A DNA stretch of 64,000 bases from Staphylococcus gallinarum (GTDB taxonomy: Bacteria > Bacillota > Bacilli > Staphylococcales > Staphylococcaceae): assembly GCF_000875895.1 (NCBI RefSeq), contig NZ_JXCF01000007.1, forward strand, positions 248,001-312,000, read 5' to 3'. Below are positions 53,223 to 64,000 of the stretch, in pieces. The position numbers and the translations under genes were made by a program. Every line of letters starts with the position of its first letter. Positions within the stretch are counted from its first letter, which is position 1. Below the pieces are notes generated by a model, which was given only the letters and a program-made list of their open reading frames with translations, searched no databases and had not been told where the DNA came from.

Positions 53223-54047
53223 ATGGAAAATATAAAGATAATTGTTGCATCTGATTCAGTAGGTGAAACAGCTGAACTCGTTGCTAGAGCATGTATTTCG
53301 CAATTTAATCCAAATCAATGCGACAGTGAAATACATAGGTATCCATATATAGAAGCATTGGAAAATGTTGATGAAGTTATTCAAGTTGCTCGAGATACAG
53401 AAGCAATAGTAGTATATACGTTAGTTAAACCAGAAATTAGAAAGTATATGGAAGCTAAATTAAAAGAATATGCAATTAAATCAGTTGATATTATGGGACC
53501 TTTGATGAATATCTTATTGGATAAAATCGATGAACAACCTTATTTTGAACCTGGTTTAGTACACAGATTAGATGAAGCATACTTTAAGAAAATTGATGCG
53601 ATTGAATTCGCAGTTAAATATGACGATGGCAAGGATCCAAAAGGCTTACCAAAAGCAGATATAGTATTGTTAGGAATTTCGCGTACTTCAAAGACGCCTT
53701 TATCACAATATTTAGCACATAAGAGTTATAAAGTAATGAATATACCAATAGTCCCTGAAGTTACGCCACCAGATGACCTATTTCAAATAGATCCAGCTAA
53801 ATGTATTGCTTTAAAGATAAGTGAAGAAAAGCTCAATAAAATACGTAAAGAGCGATTAAAGCAACTCGGATTAGGAGATAGTGCAAGATACGCAACAGAA
53901 CAACGTATAGCAGAAGAATTGAATTATTTTCATGAATTAGTTGAGAGGATAGGCTGTCCAGTACTTGATGTTTCAGATAAAGCAATAGAAGAAACAGCAA
54001 ATAATATAATCAGCATTATTGAGCAAAATAGTTTCAAAAATAATTAA
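53223..54047 (+). CDS. PPDK regulatory protein (kinase/pyrophosphorylase)
   Basis: DUF299 protein of 274 residues. Members reversibly phosphorylate a threonine of pyruvate,phosphate dikinase, or PEP synthase in other bacteria, using ADP. The N-terminal [18 protein letters not shown] and the P-loop-like [19 protein letters not shown] near residue 153 are conserved. The ATG at 53223 follows AGGTGGTAG. The ccpN-ppsR pairing is conserved in Bacillus, which supports a link to carbon flow between PEP and pyruvate. Confidence 0.9.
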   Translation: MENIKIIVASDSVGETAELVARACISQFNPNQCDSEIHRYPYIEALENVDEVIQVARDTEAIVVYTLVKPEIRKYMEAKLKEYAIKSVDIMGPLMNILLDKIDEQPYFEPGLVHRLDEAYFKKIDAIEFAVKYDDGKDPKGLPKADIVLLGISRTSKTPLSQYLAHKSYKVMNIPIVPEVTPPDDLFQIDPAKCIALKISEEKLNKIRKERLKQLGLGDSARYATEQRIAEELNYFHELVERIGCPVLDVSDKAIEETANNIISIIEQNSFKNN

Positions 54048-54090
54048 AAACATTTATACTATTATAATTAATGTTTAATAGGTGATATAT

Positions 54091-55875
54091 TTGCGAATTG
54101 ATCAAGCAACAATAAATGAAATTAAAGATAAAACTGACATACTAGATTTAGTAAGTGAATATGTGAAATTAGAAAAGAGAGGACGCAATTACATTGGTTT
54201 GTGTCCTTTTCATGATGAAAAAACACCTTCCTTTACCGTTTCCGAAGATAAACAAATATGCCATTGTTTTGGTTGTAAAAAAGGTGGTAATGTCTTTCAA
54301 TTCACACAAGAGATTAAAGGTCTTTCTTTTACCGAAGCTGTTAAAGAATTAGGCGAAAGGGTAAATATAAAGGTAGACACAGGTAGTTCAACCTATGAGG
54401 CTGCAGAAGGTCATCAAGTTGCGTCAGATGATTTGAAGATGATTGAAATGCACGAATTAATGCAAGAATATTATCATTATGCATTGAAGAAAACAGTCGA
54501 AGGTGAAGCGGCGCTTAATTATTTAAAGGAACGCGGGTTTACAGAGGATTTAATAGATAGTAGAAAAATAGGTTATGCACCGAACAATTCTCATTTTTGT
54601 CATGACTTTTTACAGAAGAAAGGTTACGATATACAACTTGCATATGAGGCTGGTTTATTATCAAGAAATGAAGAGAACTTCAGTTATTATGATAGATTTA
54701 GAGATAGAATTATGTTCCCGCTAACAAATGCTCAAGGGCGTACTGTTGGTTATTCAGGTAGAACATATACAAATCAAGAACCTAAATATTTAAACAGTCC
54801 AGAAACACCTATTTTCCAAAAGCGTAAATTGCTATATAACGTGGATAAGGCACGAAGAGCGATCAGAAAGATTGATGAGATTATATTATTAGAAGGATTT
54901 ATGGATGTTATTAAATCTGATCAAGCTGGATTGAAACACGTTGTGGCAAGTATGGGTACTCAGATTTCTCAAGAGCATATCACATTTATCAAAAAACTAA
55001 CGTCGAATGTAACTTTAATGTTTGATGGTGACTTTGCTGGTAGTGAAGCAACATTAAAAACAGGTCAAATGCTCTTACAACAAGGATTGAATGTCTTTGT
55101 AGTTCAATTACCTAAAGATATGGATCCTGATGAATACATTGGTAAACATGGGGCTGAAGCTTTTAATTATTATGTAGAGCATGAGAAGAAAGCATTTGTT
55201 CTGTACAAAGTTAATTTGCATCAAGCAGAAATCAACAATAATGACCTTGCATACGAACGATATTTAAAAGAAGTGACAATGGATATTTCTTATGTTAAAT
55301 CAGTAATTCAACGTAAAAAGATATTGCAAGAAGTGTCAGAATTGTTTAAAGTTAGCATGGATAGTCTAATTAATGAAGTAGGACATCAACAAGACAATAG
55401 TCAGCCCCAATTTCACCAAGTACCGTCATTACCTCAATTTAATAATTTAACTAAACAGGAAAAGGCGGAACGGGCACTATTAAGACATTTTATGAACGAT
55501 AAAGATGTTTTTCTTAATTATCATCAATCACTTCAAACTGAAGACTTTACAAATCAATTTTTTAAGCGTATATTTAATGTTTTACGTGAGTTTTACTCAG
55601 AAAATGATACGTTCAATATTAGTGATGTGTTACAATACGTCGATTCCAATGAAATTAAAGAAGCATTGATATCATTAGATAACTATATGATCAATGAAGA
55701 ACCGTATGAGCATGAAATTGATGATTATTTAAACACTATAATATCTAATAGAAATGAAGAAACAATTGAATCACTTAATCATAAGCTCCGGGAGGCTTCT
55801 AAATTAGGTGATATGGAATTACAAAAATACTATTTAGAAAAGATTGTAAATTTCAATAAAAATAGAATGAGTTAA
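54091..55875 (+). CDS. dnaG: DNA primase
   Basis: Primase of 594 residues. The N-terminal zinc-binding domain has [13 protein letters not shown] near residue 38 and [10 protein letters not shown] near residue 59. The catalytic TOPRIM core has [16 protein letters not shown] near residue 266 and [11 protein letters not shown] near 310. The C-terminal helical part binds DnaB-type helicase. I chose TTG at 54091 because AGGTGAT lies seven bases upstream; a GTG at 54082 overlaps that site. Confidence 0.95.
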   Translation: MRIDQATINEIKDKTDILDLVSEYVKLEKRGRNYIGLCPFHDEKTPSFTVSEDKQICHCFGCKKGGNVFQFTQEIKGLSFTEAVKELGERVNIKVDTGSSTYEAAEGHQVASDDLKMIEMHELMQEYYHYALKKTVEGEAALNYLKERGFTEDLIDSRKIGYAPNNSHFCHDFLQKKGYDIQLAYEAGLLSRNEENFSYYDRFRDRIMFPLTNAQGRTVGYSGRTYTNQEPKYLNSPETPIFQKRKLLYNVDKARRAIRKIDEIILLEGFMDVIKSDQAGLKHVVASMGTQISQEHITFIKKLTSNVTLMFDGDFAGSEATLKTGQMLLQQGLNVFVVQLPKDMDPDEYIGKHGAEAFNYYVEHEKKAFVLYKVNLHQAEINNNDLAYERYLKEVTMDISYVKSVIQRKKILQEVSELFKVSMDSLINEVGHQQDNSQPQFHQVPSLPQFNNLTKQEKAERALLRHFMNDKDVFLNYHQSLQTEDFTNQFFKRIFNVLREFYSENDTFNISDVLQYVDSNEIKEALISLDNYMINEEPYEHEIDDYLNTIISNRNEETIESLNHKLREASKLGDMELQKYYLEKIVNFNKNRMS

Positions 55876-55908
55876 ATCAAAAATGAATATATTTGTATAT
55901 TAATGCTA

Positions 55909-55938
55909 TTGACAACATGTATATTGAAGTATTATTCT
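55909..55938 (+). promoter_or_regulatory. Promoter for rpoD
   Basis: Consensus TTGACA (55909-55914) with TATTCT (55933-55938) at 18 bases, or TATTAT (55930-55935) at 15. It gives rpoD a promoter separate from dnaG. Confidence 0.6.
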
Positions 55939-55984
55939 AAATTAGTTTCATTAATTTTTGTCTTTATAATATTTTAATATCTAG

Positions 55985-57118
<1,134 letters not shown>

Positions 57119-57124
57119 TTTTTC

Positions 57125-57157
57125 AGCTCTTTTGTACAAAGTACAAAAGAGCTTTTT
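57125..57157 (+). terminator. Strong terminator after rpoD
   Basis: A perfect 13-bp stem: AGCTCTTTTGTAC (57125-57137) with GTACAAAAGAGCT (57141-57153), loop AAA, then TTTT. Confidence 0.93.
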
Positions 57158-57181
57158 ACATATTATGTGAGGAGAAACAAG

Positions 57182-57859
57182 ATGATTCCATTAAATCAAA
57201 GACTTAAGAATGTAAGTAAGTATATTATTGGAGATTTATTAGCAGATATTGGTTCTGATCATGCATATTTACCAATTTTTGCTATTGAAAATAACTTAAC
57301 AAAACAGGCTATAGCTGGAGAGGTAATTAAAGGACCGTTTGAAGCTTCTCAAAGAAGTGTTGCTGAGCATCAACTTGGGAAAGTAATTGATATAAGATTA
57401 GGTGATGGTTTATCTGTATTAGAGGACTCAAATAACGTCACGACAGTGACAATCTGTGGCATGGGCGGACCTCTAATTGCTAAAATTTTAAATGAAGGTC
57501 AGTTCAAACTTAATAATAAACCACGTTTGGTGTTACAGAGTAATGTGCAATCTAGTGCAATCAGAAAGTTATTACCTAATTTAGGATATACAATTACCAA
57601 TGAAGAAATTTTTGAAGAAAAAGGACATATATATGAAATAATTGTTGCAGATTTTAGTGAGCATCCAGGTACAATGACTGAGCAAGCATTAAAATTTGGC
57701 CCGGTATTATTGTTGAATAAAAATGAATACTTTTATAAAAAATGGCAACACGAAAAGGATGCATTATTAAAAATTAAAAGTAATTTGAATGAGCAACAAC
57801 ATGCAACTCGATTGGATGAGATTAATAAAGAAATTAATTTGATTAATGAGGTGTTATAA
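57182..57859 (+). CDS. trmK: tRNA m1A22 methyltransferase TrmK
   Basis: SAM-dependent methyltransferase of 225 residues, essential in several Gram-positive bacteria. LADIGSDHAYLPIFA near residue 19 is motif I; VTICGMGGPLIAKIL near residue 92 and the LQSNVQ segment near residue 119 are typical; the C-terminal coiled coil is present (KWQHEKDALLKIKSNL and on). The ATG at 57182 follows GTGAGGAGAAA. It is directly followed by the Nif3 gene. Confidence 0.94.
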   Translation: MIPLNQRLKNVSKYIIGDLLADIGSDHAYLPIFAIENNLTKQAIAGEVIKGPFEASQRSVAEHQLGKVIDIRLGDGLSVLEDSNNVTTVTICGMGGPLIAKILNEGQFKLNNKPRLVLQSNVQSSAIRKLLPNLGYTITNEEIFEEKGHIYEIIVADFSEHPGTMTEQALKFGPVLLLNKNEYFYKKWQHEKDALLKIKSNLNEQQHATRLDEINKEINLINEVL

Positions 57860-58963
57860 ATGAAAATAAGTGATTTATTAAAGGTAATTAATAATCATGT
57901 ACCATTTACAACAGCAGAGTCGTGGGACAATGTTGGTTTACTTATTGGTGATGAAAACGCTGAAATAACAAGTATTCTCACTGGACTGGATTGTACTGTT
58001 GATGTAGTTAATGAGGCTATTGAATTAGGCGCAAATACAATTATTTGTCATCATCCATTAATATTCAAAGGTTTAAAACAAATCAATGAACAAGATGGTT
58101 ATGGAGCAATTATTCGTAAAATCATTCAAAATAACATTAATTTAATTGCTATGCATACAAATTTAGATGTTTATCCAAAAGGCGTAAATGCTATGTTAGG
58201 AGAAAAGTTAGGTTTACAAAATATGCGAATTTTAAACCCTGAAGTGATAACCTATTATAAGGTACAAGTTTTTATTCCTGAAGCAAATCTAACAGATTTT
58301 AAAAGTAAATTGAGTAAGTATGGTCTTGCTCAAGAAGGTGACTATGAATATTGTTTCTTTCAAAGTCAAGGAACTGGACAATTCAAACCAGTTAATGGTG
58401 CGAATCCTTATTTAGGTACGATGAATGAAATTGAATCAGTTAATGAAATGAAATTAGAATTTATGATTACAGAGCAGCAGCAACAGTTAGCAATAGATTT
58501 AATTAACCAATATCATCCATATGAAACCCCAGTATATGACTTAATTCAACTTACAAGAGAAGCTGATTATGGATTGGGCATGATTGGTAAACTTACTCAA
58601 TCTTACAACGTGCCAGACTTTGTACAATATGTAAAAGAACAATTAAATATGCCGAGTGTACGCTTTATAGGCAATAACCACTCACATATTGAAACTGTAG
58701 CAATTATTGGTGGTTCAGGTATTGGATATGAATATTTAGCTGCTAGTAAAGGGGCAGATCTATTTATTACAGGAGATATTAAACATCACGATGCATTAGA
58801 TGCGAAAATTGATGGCGTGAATTTACTTGATATTAACCATTATAGTGAATATGTTATGAAAGAGGGATTAAAAGCATTACTAATAAATTGGCTTGCAGAA
58901 CAAGATCAAACAGTGAAAGTAAATGTATCCCAAATTAATACAGATCCGTTTACTTATTATTAA
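57860..58963 (+). CDS. Nif3/DUF34 family dinuclear metal protein
   Basis: Protein of 367 residues. Metal-site motifs are CHHPLIFKGLKQI near residue 60, AMHTNLDVYPKG near 98 and, late in the chain, FITGDIKHHDALDA near 304. The middle part (about residues 130-235) is the PII/CutA-like insertion of the long YqfO form. The biochemical role is unsettled; GTP cyclohydrolase I type 2 annotations are unproven. It starts right after the trmK stop with TGAGGTG upstream. Confidence 0.9.
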   Translation: MKISDLLKVINNHVPFTTAESWDNVGLLIGDENAEITSILTGLDCTVDVVNEAIELGANTIICHHPLIFKGLKQINEQDGYGAIIRKIIQNNINLIAMHTNLDVYPKGVNAMLGEKLGLQNMRILNPEVITYYKVQVFIPEANLTDFKSKLSKYGLAQEGDYEYCFFQSQGTGQFKPVNGANPYLGTMNEIESVNEMKLEFMITEQQQQLAIDLINQYHPYETPVYDLIQLTREADYGLGMIGKLTQSYNVPDFVQYVKEQLNMPSVRFIGNNHSHIETVAIIGGSGIGYEYLAASKGADLFITGDIKHHDALDAKIDGVNLLDINHYSEYVMKEGLKALLINWLAEQDQTVKVNVSQINTDPFTYY

Positions 58964-59040
58964 ATAATGTCGATTTAATAAATAAGTTTAACTATAATTA
59001 GCTTGACGGTTATGGTATTTTCAATATTTATTTAATTTTG

Positions 59041-59069
59041 TTCAAAATTACTAACGAATGCTTTATAAT
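59041..59069 (+). promoter_or_regulatory. Probable promoter for cshB-nfo
   Basis: Consensus TATAAT (59064-59069), with a weak -35 TTCAAA (59041-59046) at 17 bases. Confidence 0.55.
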
Positions 59070-59100
59070 AGAAAAGATGAAGATTTAAGGAGGCCAAGAC

Positions 59101-60441
59101 ATGGCGAATCACCCATTTGAAAATTTTAAGTTAGAACCAAGTCTGATTGATGCTGTGAAGGATTTGAATTTTGATCAACCAACTGAAATTCAAACAAGAG
59201 TAATTCCGAAGATAATAAAACAATCAAACTTGATAGGTCAATCGCAGACAGGTACTGGTAAATCACATGCCTTTTTACTACCTCTGTTGAATAATATAGA
59301 CATTAATATAAATGAACCACAAGCGATTGTAGTAGCACCTACAAGAGAATTAGCTCAGCAACTATTTGACGTAGCGAGTCACTTAGCAAAGTTTAAAGAT
59401 CAAGTGTCTGTTAAATTGTTTATTGGTGGTACTGATATCGAGAAAGATAAACAACGTGCTAAGAATCAACCACAATTAGTTATTGGGACACCTACACGTA
59501 TTAATGATTTAGCAAAGCATGGTGACTTACATGTACATTTAGCGTCATATTTAGTTATCGATGAAGCAGATTTAATGATAGATTTAGGATTAATTGAAGA
59601 AGTAGATCATATTGCTACAAGATTAGACGAATCTGCACATATTGCAGTGTTTAGTGCGACGATTCCTAAATCATTACATCCATTTTTAAATAAATATTTA
59701 GAAAATCCTGAATTTGTTGAGATTGAACATACACAGAAAAATAAAAAGAATATTGAATTTTATCTAATTCCAACAAAAGGTGAAGATAAGGTAGAAAAAA
59801 CATTACGTTTAATTGATATACTTAATCCATATTTAAGTATCGTCTTTTGTAATAGTAGAGAAAGTGCGGATGAGTTAGCTGCACAGTTAAATGCTTCTGG
59901 AATAAAAGTGGGTATGATTCACGGTGGTTTGACACCGAGAGAACGTAAACAACAAATGAAACGTATTCGTAATTTAGAATTTCAATATGTTATCGCGAGT
60001 GATTTGGCTTCGAGAGGTATTGATATTGAAGGCGTAAGCCATGTTATTAACTTCGATGTTCCAAATGATATTGATTTCTTTACACATAGAGTGGGTAGAA
60101 CGGGTCGAGGTAATTATAAAGGTGTTGCCATAACACTATATAGTCCAAATGAAGAAGATAATATTAGTTTAATTGAACAGCAAGGTTATCATTTTGAAAA
60201 TGTAGACATTAAAGATGGCGAACTTAAACCAATTAAGGCACATAATACACGTCAAACACGTAAGAATAAAGATGATCATTTAACAAATGAATTAAAGCAT
60301 AAAGTTAAAAGAAATAAGAAAAAGGTTAAACCTGGTTATAAAAAGAAATTCAAACGTGATTTAGATCAATTAAAACAAAAAGAACGTAGACAACACAGTA
60401 AACAACAAAGAAGACAAGAAAGAAAAAATAGAAAGGGGTAA
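59101..60441 (+). CDS. cshB: DEAD-box RNA helicase CshB
   Basis: Cold-shock type RNA helicase of 446 residues. Motifs in order: Q-motif FDQPTEIQT near residue 23, SQTGTGKS (I) near 50, PTRELAQQ (Ia) near 80, IDEADLM (II) near 155, FSATIP (III) near 184 and HRVGRTGRG (VI) near 327. The C-terminal tail from about residue 375 is very basic, rich in Lys, Arg and Gln, and probably binds RNA. AAGGAGGCC precedes the ATG. Confidence 0.95.
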   Translation: MANHPFENFKLEPSLIDAVKDLNFDQPTEIQTRVIPKIIKQSNLIGQSQTGTGKSHAFLLPLLNNIDININEPQAIVVAPTRELAQQLFDVASHLAKFKDQVSVKLFIGGTDIEKDKQRAKNQPQLVIGTPTRINDLAKHGDLHVHLASYLVIDEADLMIDLGLIEEVDHIATRLDESAHIAVFSATIPKSLHPFLNKYLENPEFVEIEHTQKNKKNIEFYLIPTKGEDKVEKTLRLIDILNPYLSIVFCNSRESADELAAQLNASGIKVGMIHGGLTPRERKQQMKRIRNLEFQYVIASDLASRGIDIEGVSHVINFDVPNDIDFFTHRVGRTGRGNYKGVAITLYSPNEEDNISLIEQQGYHFENVDIKDGELKPIKAHNTRQTRKNKDDHLTNELKHKVKRNKKKVKPGYKKKFKRDLDQLKQKERRQHSKQQRRQERKNRKG

Positions 60442-60449
60442 TTCAACTT

Positions 60450-61340
60450 ATGTTATTAGGCTCACATGTTTCTATGAATGGTAAAAAAATGTTACAAGGT
60501 TCAGCAGAAGAAGCGACTAAATTAGGTGAATCTACTTTCATGATTTATACAGGGGCTCCTCAGAATACACGTAGAAAGCCGATTGAAGAATTAAATATCG
60601 AAAAAGGCCATGAAGTGATGCGTGAAAATGGGTTGTCAAATATTGTAGTGCACGCACCTTATATAATCAACATTGCAAATACATTAAAACCTCATGTATT
60701 TGAGCTTGGAGTAGAGTTTTTACAAAGCGAGATCGAACGTACACAAGCTTTAGGTGCTAAGGATATTGTATTGCATCCAGGATCACATGTTGGCGAGGGA
60801 GCAGATGTTGGTATTAAGAAGATTATCGAAGGGTTAAATGAAGTACTTACCAATGATAATGATGTTCGAATCGCATTAGAAACGATGGCTGGGAAAGGTT
60901 CGGAAATTGGTCGTAGTTTTGAAGAAATCGCACGAATTATTGATGGTGTAAACCATAATGAAAGACTATCTGTATGCTTTGATACTTGTCATACCCATGA
61001 TGCTGGCTATAATGTCAGAGAAGATTTCGATGGCGTTTTAAATGAATTTGATAAGATTATTGGTGTTGACCGCATTAAAGTTGTCCATGTGAATGACAGT
61101 AAAAATGATATTGGCGCACATAAAGATAGACATGAAAATATCGGTTTTGGTTATATTGGTTTCGATGCATTAAATTATGTAGTACATCATGAAACATTTA
61201 AAGATATTCCAAAAATTTTAGAAACACCATTTGTCGGTGAAGATAAAAAGAATAAACGACCACCATACAAACATGAAATTGAAATGTTGAAAAAACAACA
61301 ATTTGATGCTGATTTAAAAAATAAAATAATGAGCGAATAA
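60450..61340 (+). CDS. nfo: Endonuclease IV (AP endonuclease)
   Basis: Base-excision-repair enzyme of 296 residues that cuts DNA at abasic sites using three zinc ions. Conserved metal ligands are in LGSHVSM (residues 3-9), VVHAPYIIN near 67, [10 protein letters not shown] near 107, [12 protein letters not shown] near 177 and [20 protein letters not shown] near 214. The gene follows cshB by eight bases, with AAAGGGG at the end of cshB. Confidence 0.97.
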   Translation: MLLGSHVSMNGKKMLQGSAEEATKLGESTFMIYTGAPQNTRRKPIEELNIEKGHEVMRENGLSNIVVHAPYIINIANTLKPHVFELGVEFLQSEIERTQALGAKDIVLHPGSHVGEGADVGIKKIIEGLNEVLTNDNDVRIALETMAGKGSEIGRSFEEIARIIDGVNHNERLSVCFDTCHTHDAGYNVREDFDGVLNEFDKIIGVDRIKVVHVNDSKNDIGAHKDRHENIGFGYIGFDALNYVVHHETFKDIPKILETPFVGEDKKNKRPPYKHEIEMLKKQQFDADLKNKIMSE

Positions 61341-61427
61341 ACAGATGAACTACTTTTAATTCTATTGTGTAGCGATTAGAAATATATATTTTTGACGCAA
61401 TTACAACTGATTAAAGGTAGTTTATTT

Positions 61428-61450
61428 TAATTCGTAAACATTACTATTTA
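61428..61450 (+). promoter_or_regulatory. Zur box controlling the zinc-uptake operon
   Basis: A 23-base imperfect palindrome with half sites TAATTCGTAA (61428-61437) and ATTACTATTTA (61440-61450). It closely matches the Gram-positive Zur consensus (TAAATCGTAAT, one base, ATTACGATTTA). It overlaps the -35 hexamer of the promoter, so Zn-Zur should block polymerase. Confidence 0.88.
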
Positions 61451-61475
61451 CATAATGTTTTTCACGTTGTATAGT
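61447..61475 (+). promoter_or_regulatory. Promoter for znuC-znuB-zur
   Basis: TTTACA (61447-61452), a 17-base spacer, TATAGT (61470-61475). Its -35 shares four bases with the Zur box. Confidence 0.75.
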
Positions 61476-61493
61476 ATAGAACGAGGTGAAAAC

Positions 61494-62267
61494 ATGTCTA
61501 CTCCTGTATTTGAATTGAATAATATTGATTACTATTTTGACAATAAACATGTATTAGAAAACATTAATATAAAAATAAATCGCGGTGAATTTTTAGCCAT
61601 TGTAGGTCCAAATGGTGCAGGAAAGTCAACTTTATTAAAGATTATCCTAGGCCTTTTACCTATTCAAAAAGGTAAAATTTATGTTGATGGTATAGATTAT
61701 AATGGTAAACAATCTATGTTAAAAATTAGTTATGTATCGCAGAAAGCACAAGCATTTAAGTCTGGCTTTCCAGCAAGTGTTAAAGAGGTGGTCCTAAGCG
61801 GATTAACCAAAAGAAAAAAATTATTTCAGCGCTTTAACAAAGAAGATGAAAAAAAGGTTGCAACTGTATTACAGCGTTTGAATATATCAAACTTAATTGA
61901 TAAAAATATTGCTGAATTATCTGGTGGACAACAACAGCGTGTATTAATTGCTCGTGCATTAATCAGTGAGCCATCAGTACTAATATTAGACGAACCAACA
62001 AATGGTATCGATGCTAAACATGTAAGTGAATTTTATGAAACATTACAACGATTAAAGCAAGAAGGCGTTACAATTATCTTGGTAACACATGATATTGGTG
62101 TTGTTGCTGATACCGCAACTGAGGTTGCTTGTTTAAACAAACACCTTCACTTCCATGGTTCAACTGAAGAGTTTAAATCTTTAGATGAGGTAGAAATTTC
62201 AAAAATTTATGGTCATCCTATACAATTCGTAGATCACCAACATAATAGGGAGTGTTGTTCATCATGA
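61494..62267 (+). CDS. znuC: Zinc ABC transporter ATP-binding protein
   Basis: ABC ATPase of 257 residues (called mreA in S. aureus). Walker A GPNGAGKSTLLK is near residue 38, signature LSGGQQQR near 142 and Walker B VLILDEPTNG near 162. GAGGTGAAA precedes the ATG at 61494. It forms an operon with the permease and zur; no substrate-binding lipoprotein gene is next to it, so that part must be elsewhere. Confidence 0.92.
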   Translation: MSTPVFELNNIDYYFDNKHVLENINIKINRGEFLAIVGPNGAGKSTLLKIILGLLPIQKGKIYVDGIDYNGKQSMLKISYVSQKAQAFKSGFPASVKEVVLSGLTKRKKLFQRFNKEDEKKVATVLQRLNISNLIDKNIAELSGGQQQRVLIARALISEPSVLILDEPTNGIDAKHVSEFYETLQRLKQEGVTIILVTHDIGVVADTATEVACLNKHLHFHGSTEEFKSLDEVEISKIYGHPIQFVDHQHNRECCSS

Positions 62268-63124
62268 TAGAAGCGTTATTAAACTTCGATTTTATGCGCT
62301 ATTCACTATTAAGCGGATTGCTAATAGGGTTTATTGCACCATTAATCGGTGCATTCATTGTTGTGAAGCGTTTATCACTTATTGCAGACGCATTGAGTCA
62401 TGTGACTTTAGGTGGTATATCCTTTGGTATGTTTATCATTACAATCGCTCCGGTGTTAACGTTTATAAATCCAATTTGGTTTGGTATATTATTTGCTGTT
62501 ATTGGCGCTATACTAATCGAGAAACTTCGTACGTCTTATAGTAATTATCAGGAAATTGCTATTCCTATTATTATGAGTACTGGTATTGCCTTAAGTGCGA
62601 TTTTTATATCTTTAGCAGACGGGTTTAATCAAGAGGTCGTTGGACTATTATTTGGTTCTATAAGTGCCGTTACGAAAAGCGATGTACTTACGATTGTTGC
62701 AATTGTAGTCATTGTACTAGTGTTCATCATCTCTTTTTATAAGGAAATGTTTATACTCGTTTTCGATGAAGAATATAGTAAAGTGATAGGGATTCCAAAA
62801 TGGATACAGTTGATGTTTATTGTCATTGTAGCAATGGTTATCTCTGCATCGATGCGTGTCGTAGGTATATTATTAGTTAGTGCATTAATAACATTACCTG
62901 TAGCTATCTCTATACGCATCACAAAAGGATTTAAACAATTAATTATACTAAGTATTATCATTGGTGAATTATCAGTTGTAGGTGGGTTAATACTTGCATT
63001 TTATATTAATATCTCGCCGGGTGGAGTCATTGTTGTCTTACTTGTATTAATGCTTGCTTTAACAATGCTTATTCAAAAATTAAGAATAAATTCTATGAAA
63101 GGATCTGTTGAAAATGAAAACTGA
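62264..63124 (+). CDS. znuB: Zinc ABC transporter permease
   Basis: Integral membrane protein of 286 residues with about eight hydrophobic helices (mreB in S. aureus, not the cytoskeletal MreB). [19 protein letters not shown] near residue 41 is the family signature contacting the ATPase. The ATG at 62264 overlaps the znuC stop; AGGGAG is 11 bases upstream, slightly far, so coupling likely helps. Confidence 0.9.
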   Translation: MIEALLNFDFMRYSLLSGLLIGFIAPLIGAFIVVKRLSLIADALSHVTLGGISFGMFIITIAPVLTFINPIWFGILFAVIGAILIEKLRTSYSNYQEIAIPIIMSTGIALSAIFISLADGFNQEVVGLLFGSISAVTKSDVLTIVAIVVIVLVFIISFYKEMFILVFDEEYSKVIGIPKWIQLMFIVIVAMVISASMRVVGILLVSALITLPVAISIRITKGFKQLIILSIIIGELSVVGGLILAFYINISPGGVIVVLLVLMLALTMLIQKLRINSMKGSVENEN

Positions 63125-63527
63125 TGACGCAATTAGTATTTTAAAAAAGAATGGACATAAATATACAGATAAAAGAAGAGAAATGTTAGATATTTTTGTC
63201 AAAGAAGATAAATATATAAATGCTAAGCATATTCAACAAAAAATGGATTACACATATCCAGGTATTTCTTTTGATACAGTGTATAGAAACCTGCATTTAT
63301 TTAAAGAATTAGGCATCGTTGAAAACACAGAATTAGACGGAGAAATGAAATTTAGAATTGCCTGTACAAATCATCATCACCATCATTTTATTTGTGAAGT
63401 ATGTGGGGACACTAAAGTAATAGATTTTTGTCCAATAGATGAAGTTAAATCATTCTTACCAAACGTAGAAATTCATACACATAAATTGGAAGTGTATGGA
63501 ATTTGTGAAGCTTGTAAGCAAGCGTAA
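63114..63527 (+). CDS. zur: Zinc uptake regulator Zur (Fur family)
   Basis: Fur-family repressor of 137 residues. The winged helix (residues 1-80) includes [16 protein letters not shown] and [16 protein letters not shown]. The metal part has the [12 protein letters not shown] segment near residue 87, the structural CxxC pair and the late GICEACK. It overlaps znuB by 11 bases. It is expected to repress its own operon through the Zur box near 61428. Confidence 0.93.
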   Translation: MKTDDAISILKKNGHKYTDKRREMLDIFVKEDKYINAKHIQQKMDYTYPGISFDTVYRNLHLFKELGIVENTELDGEMKFRIACTNHHHHHFICEVCGDTKVIDFCPIDEVKSFLPNVEIHTHKLEVYGICEACKQA

Positions 63528-63801
63528 TAATTATAATTGGTGTAATTTGACATTTATTTCTTAGATATACAATCAAATGAACAATAAAACATAGGTCATT
63601 AGTATGAATTAGTTTGAATTTTGAAAATAGTTGGTTTATGATGTTTAAATATTCTCATTTTGAGATATACTTATATTGTAACTAAAGATGACAAACATCA
63701 TGCTATGACATTTATATTTTACTTTTAAAAGCAAATTAATTGTTGTCATTTGTATAAGTTGTTATGCTTTATTTAAAGATTAATTAGGAGGATGATTATT
63801 T

Positions 63802-64000
63802 ATGGCTTTTGAATTACCAAATTTACCTTATGGTTTCGACGCGTTGGAACCTAATATTGACAAAGAAACTATGGAAATCCACCATGGTAAACACCACAAC
63901 ACTTATGTAACTAAATTAAATGCTGCAGTTGAAGGTACTGATTTAGAATCTAAATCAATCGAAGAAATTGTTGCAAACTTAGACAGTGTACCAGAAAATA
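63802..64000 (+). CDS. sodA: Superoxide dismutase (Mn/Fe), 5' part, cut by window end
   Basis: The first 66 codons are visible, beginning [37 protein letters not shown] carries the first metal-ligand histidine and the helix typical of Mn/Fe superoxide dismutases. TTAGGAGGATG precedes the ATG. The rest lies beyond the window. The 63528-63801 gap is AT-rich and holds no supported gene. The N-terminus differs at several places from S. aureus SodA as I remember it. Confidence 0.96.
   Translation, partial: MAFELPNLPYGFDALEPNIDKETMEIHHGKHHNTYVTKLNAAVEGTDLESKSIEEIVANLDSVPEN

Noticed and set aside
63525..63539. PerR-box-like sequence (reverse strand TTATAATTATTA) overlapping the zur stop codon
   Set aside because: Only about 12 of 15 positions match, it is far from any promoter I can place, and AT-rich DNA gives such matches by chance.

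Overview
The window is a gene-dense, AT-rich stretch (roughly one third G+C by eye) of a Staphylococcus chromosome. Gene order runs from the mnmA-recD2-alaS block through trmR-trhP-udk-greA, the pxp/acc block, aroE-nadD-comE, holA/rpsT, lepA-hemW, hrcA-grpE-dnaK-dnaJ, floA, phoH-era-recO, glyS/ccpN, dnaG-rpoD, cshB-nfo, znuCB-zur and sodA. This is the order known from S. aureus, but the proteins I can compare from memory (MnmA, DnaK, NadD, SodA N-terminus) differ too much for S. aureus itself. A near relative such as S. simiae is my best guess, and I cannot prove the species. No tRNA, rRNA, CRISPR array, prophage or insertion sequence was seen.

Layout. (1) 1-9178: the end of a cysteine desulfurase gene, mnmA, a TPR protein, recD2, then alaS under an Ala T-box, then ireB-ruvX-yrzB. 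(2) 9179-13812: a possible leader or small RNA, then trmR-trhP1-trhP2 (tRNA wobble-uridine 5-methoxylation), udk and greA. (3) 13813-20400: a decayed GNAT acetyltransferase gene, then an operon of pxpB, pxpC, a biotin carrier protein, a biotin carboxylase, pxpA and an atypical NRAMP-fold transporter. (4) 20401-31303: an unrecognised 54-residue membrane protein, mtnN, the yqeG-yqeH-aroE-yhbY-nadD-yqeK-rsfS-methyltransferase run, the comEA-comEB-comEC DNA-uptake genes, and holA, which faces rpsT across a two-way terminator. (5) 31617-46240: lepA, hemW, the heat-shock operon with CIRCE and a CtsR-like box, prmA-rsmE-mtaB, rpsU, and nfeD-floA with a small membrane-anchored partner. (6) 46241-50826: phoH-ybeY-dgkA-cdd-era-recO. 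(7) 50846-64000: glyS on the minus strand with a Gly T-box, divergent from ccpN-ppsR; dnaG and rpoD; trmK-nif3; cshB-nfo; a Zur-controlled zinc uptake operon; and the start of sodA.

Most of this is conserved housekeeping: translation, tRNA modification, replication, chaperones and ribosome assembly. The most interesting block is 14714-20265. PxpB and PxpC are homologous to the two halves of the carboxyltransferase region of urea carboxylase. Here they are co-transcribed with a separate biotin carrier and a separate biotin carboxylase, so the operon appears to encode a four-subunit, urea-carboxylase-like machine. It also carries the PxpA lactam hydrolase and a transporter that lacks the NRAMP metal-binding motifs. 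Other points worth a look are a probable AUA start codon for ccpN, a comEA ribosome binding site buried in a terminator hairpin, a 5'-terminal hairpin on the rpsU mRNA, and the possible leader RNA upstream of trmR.
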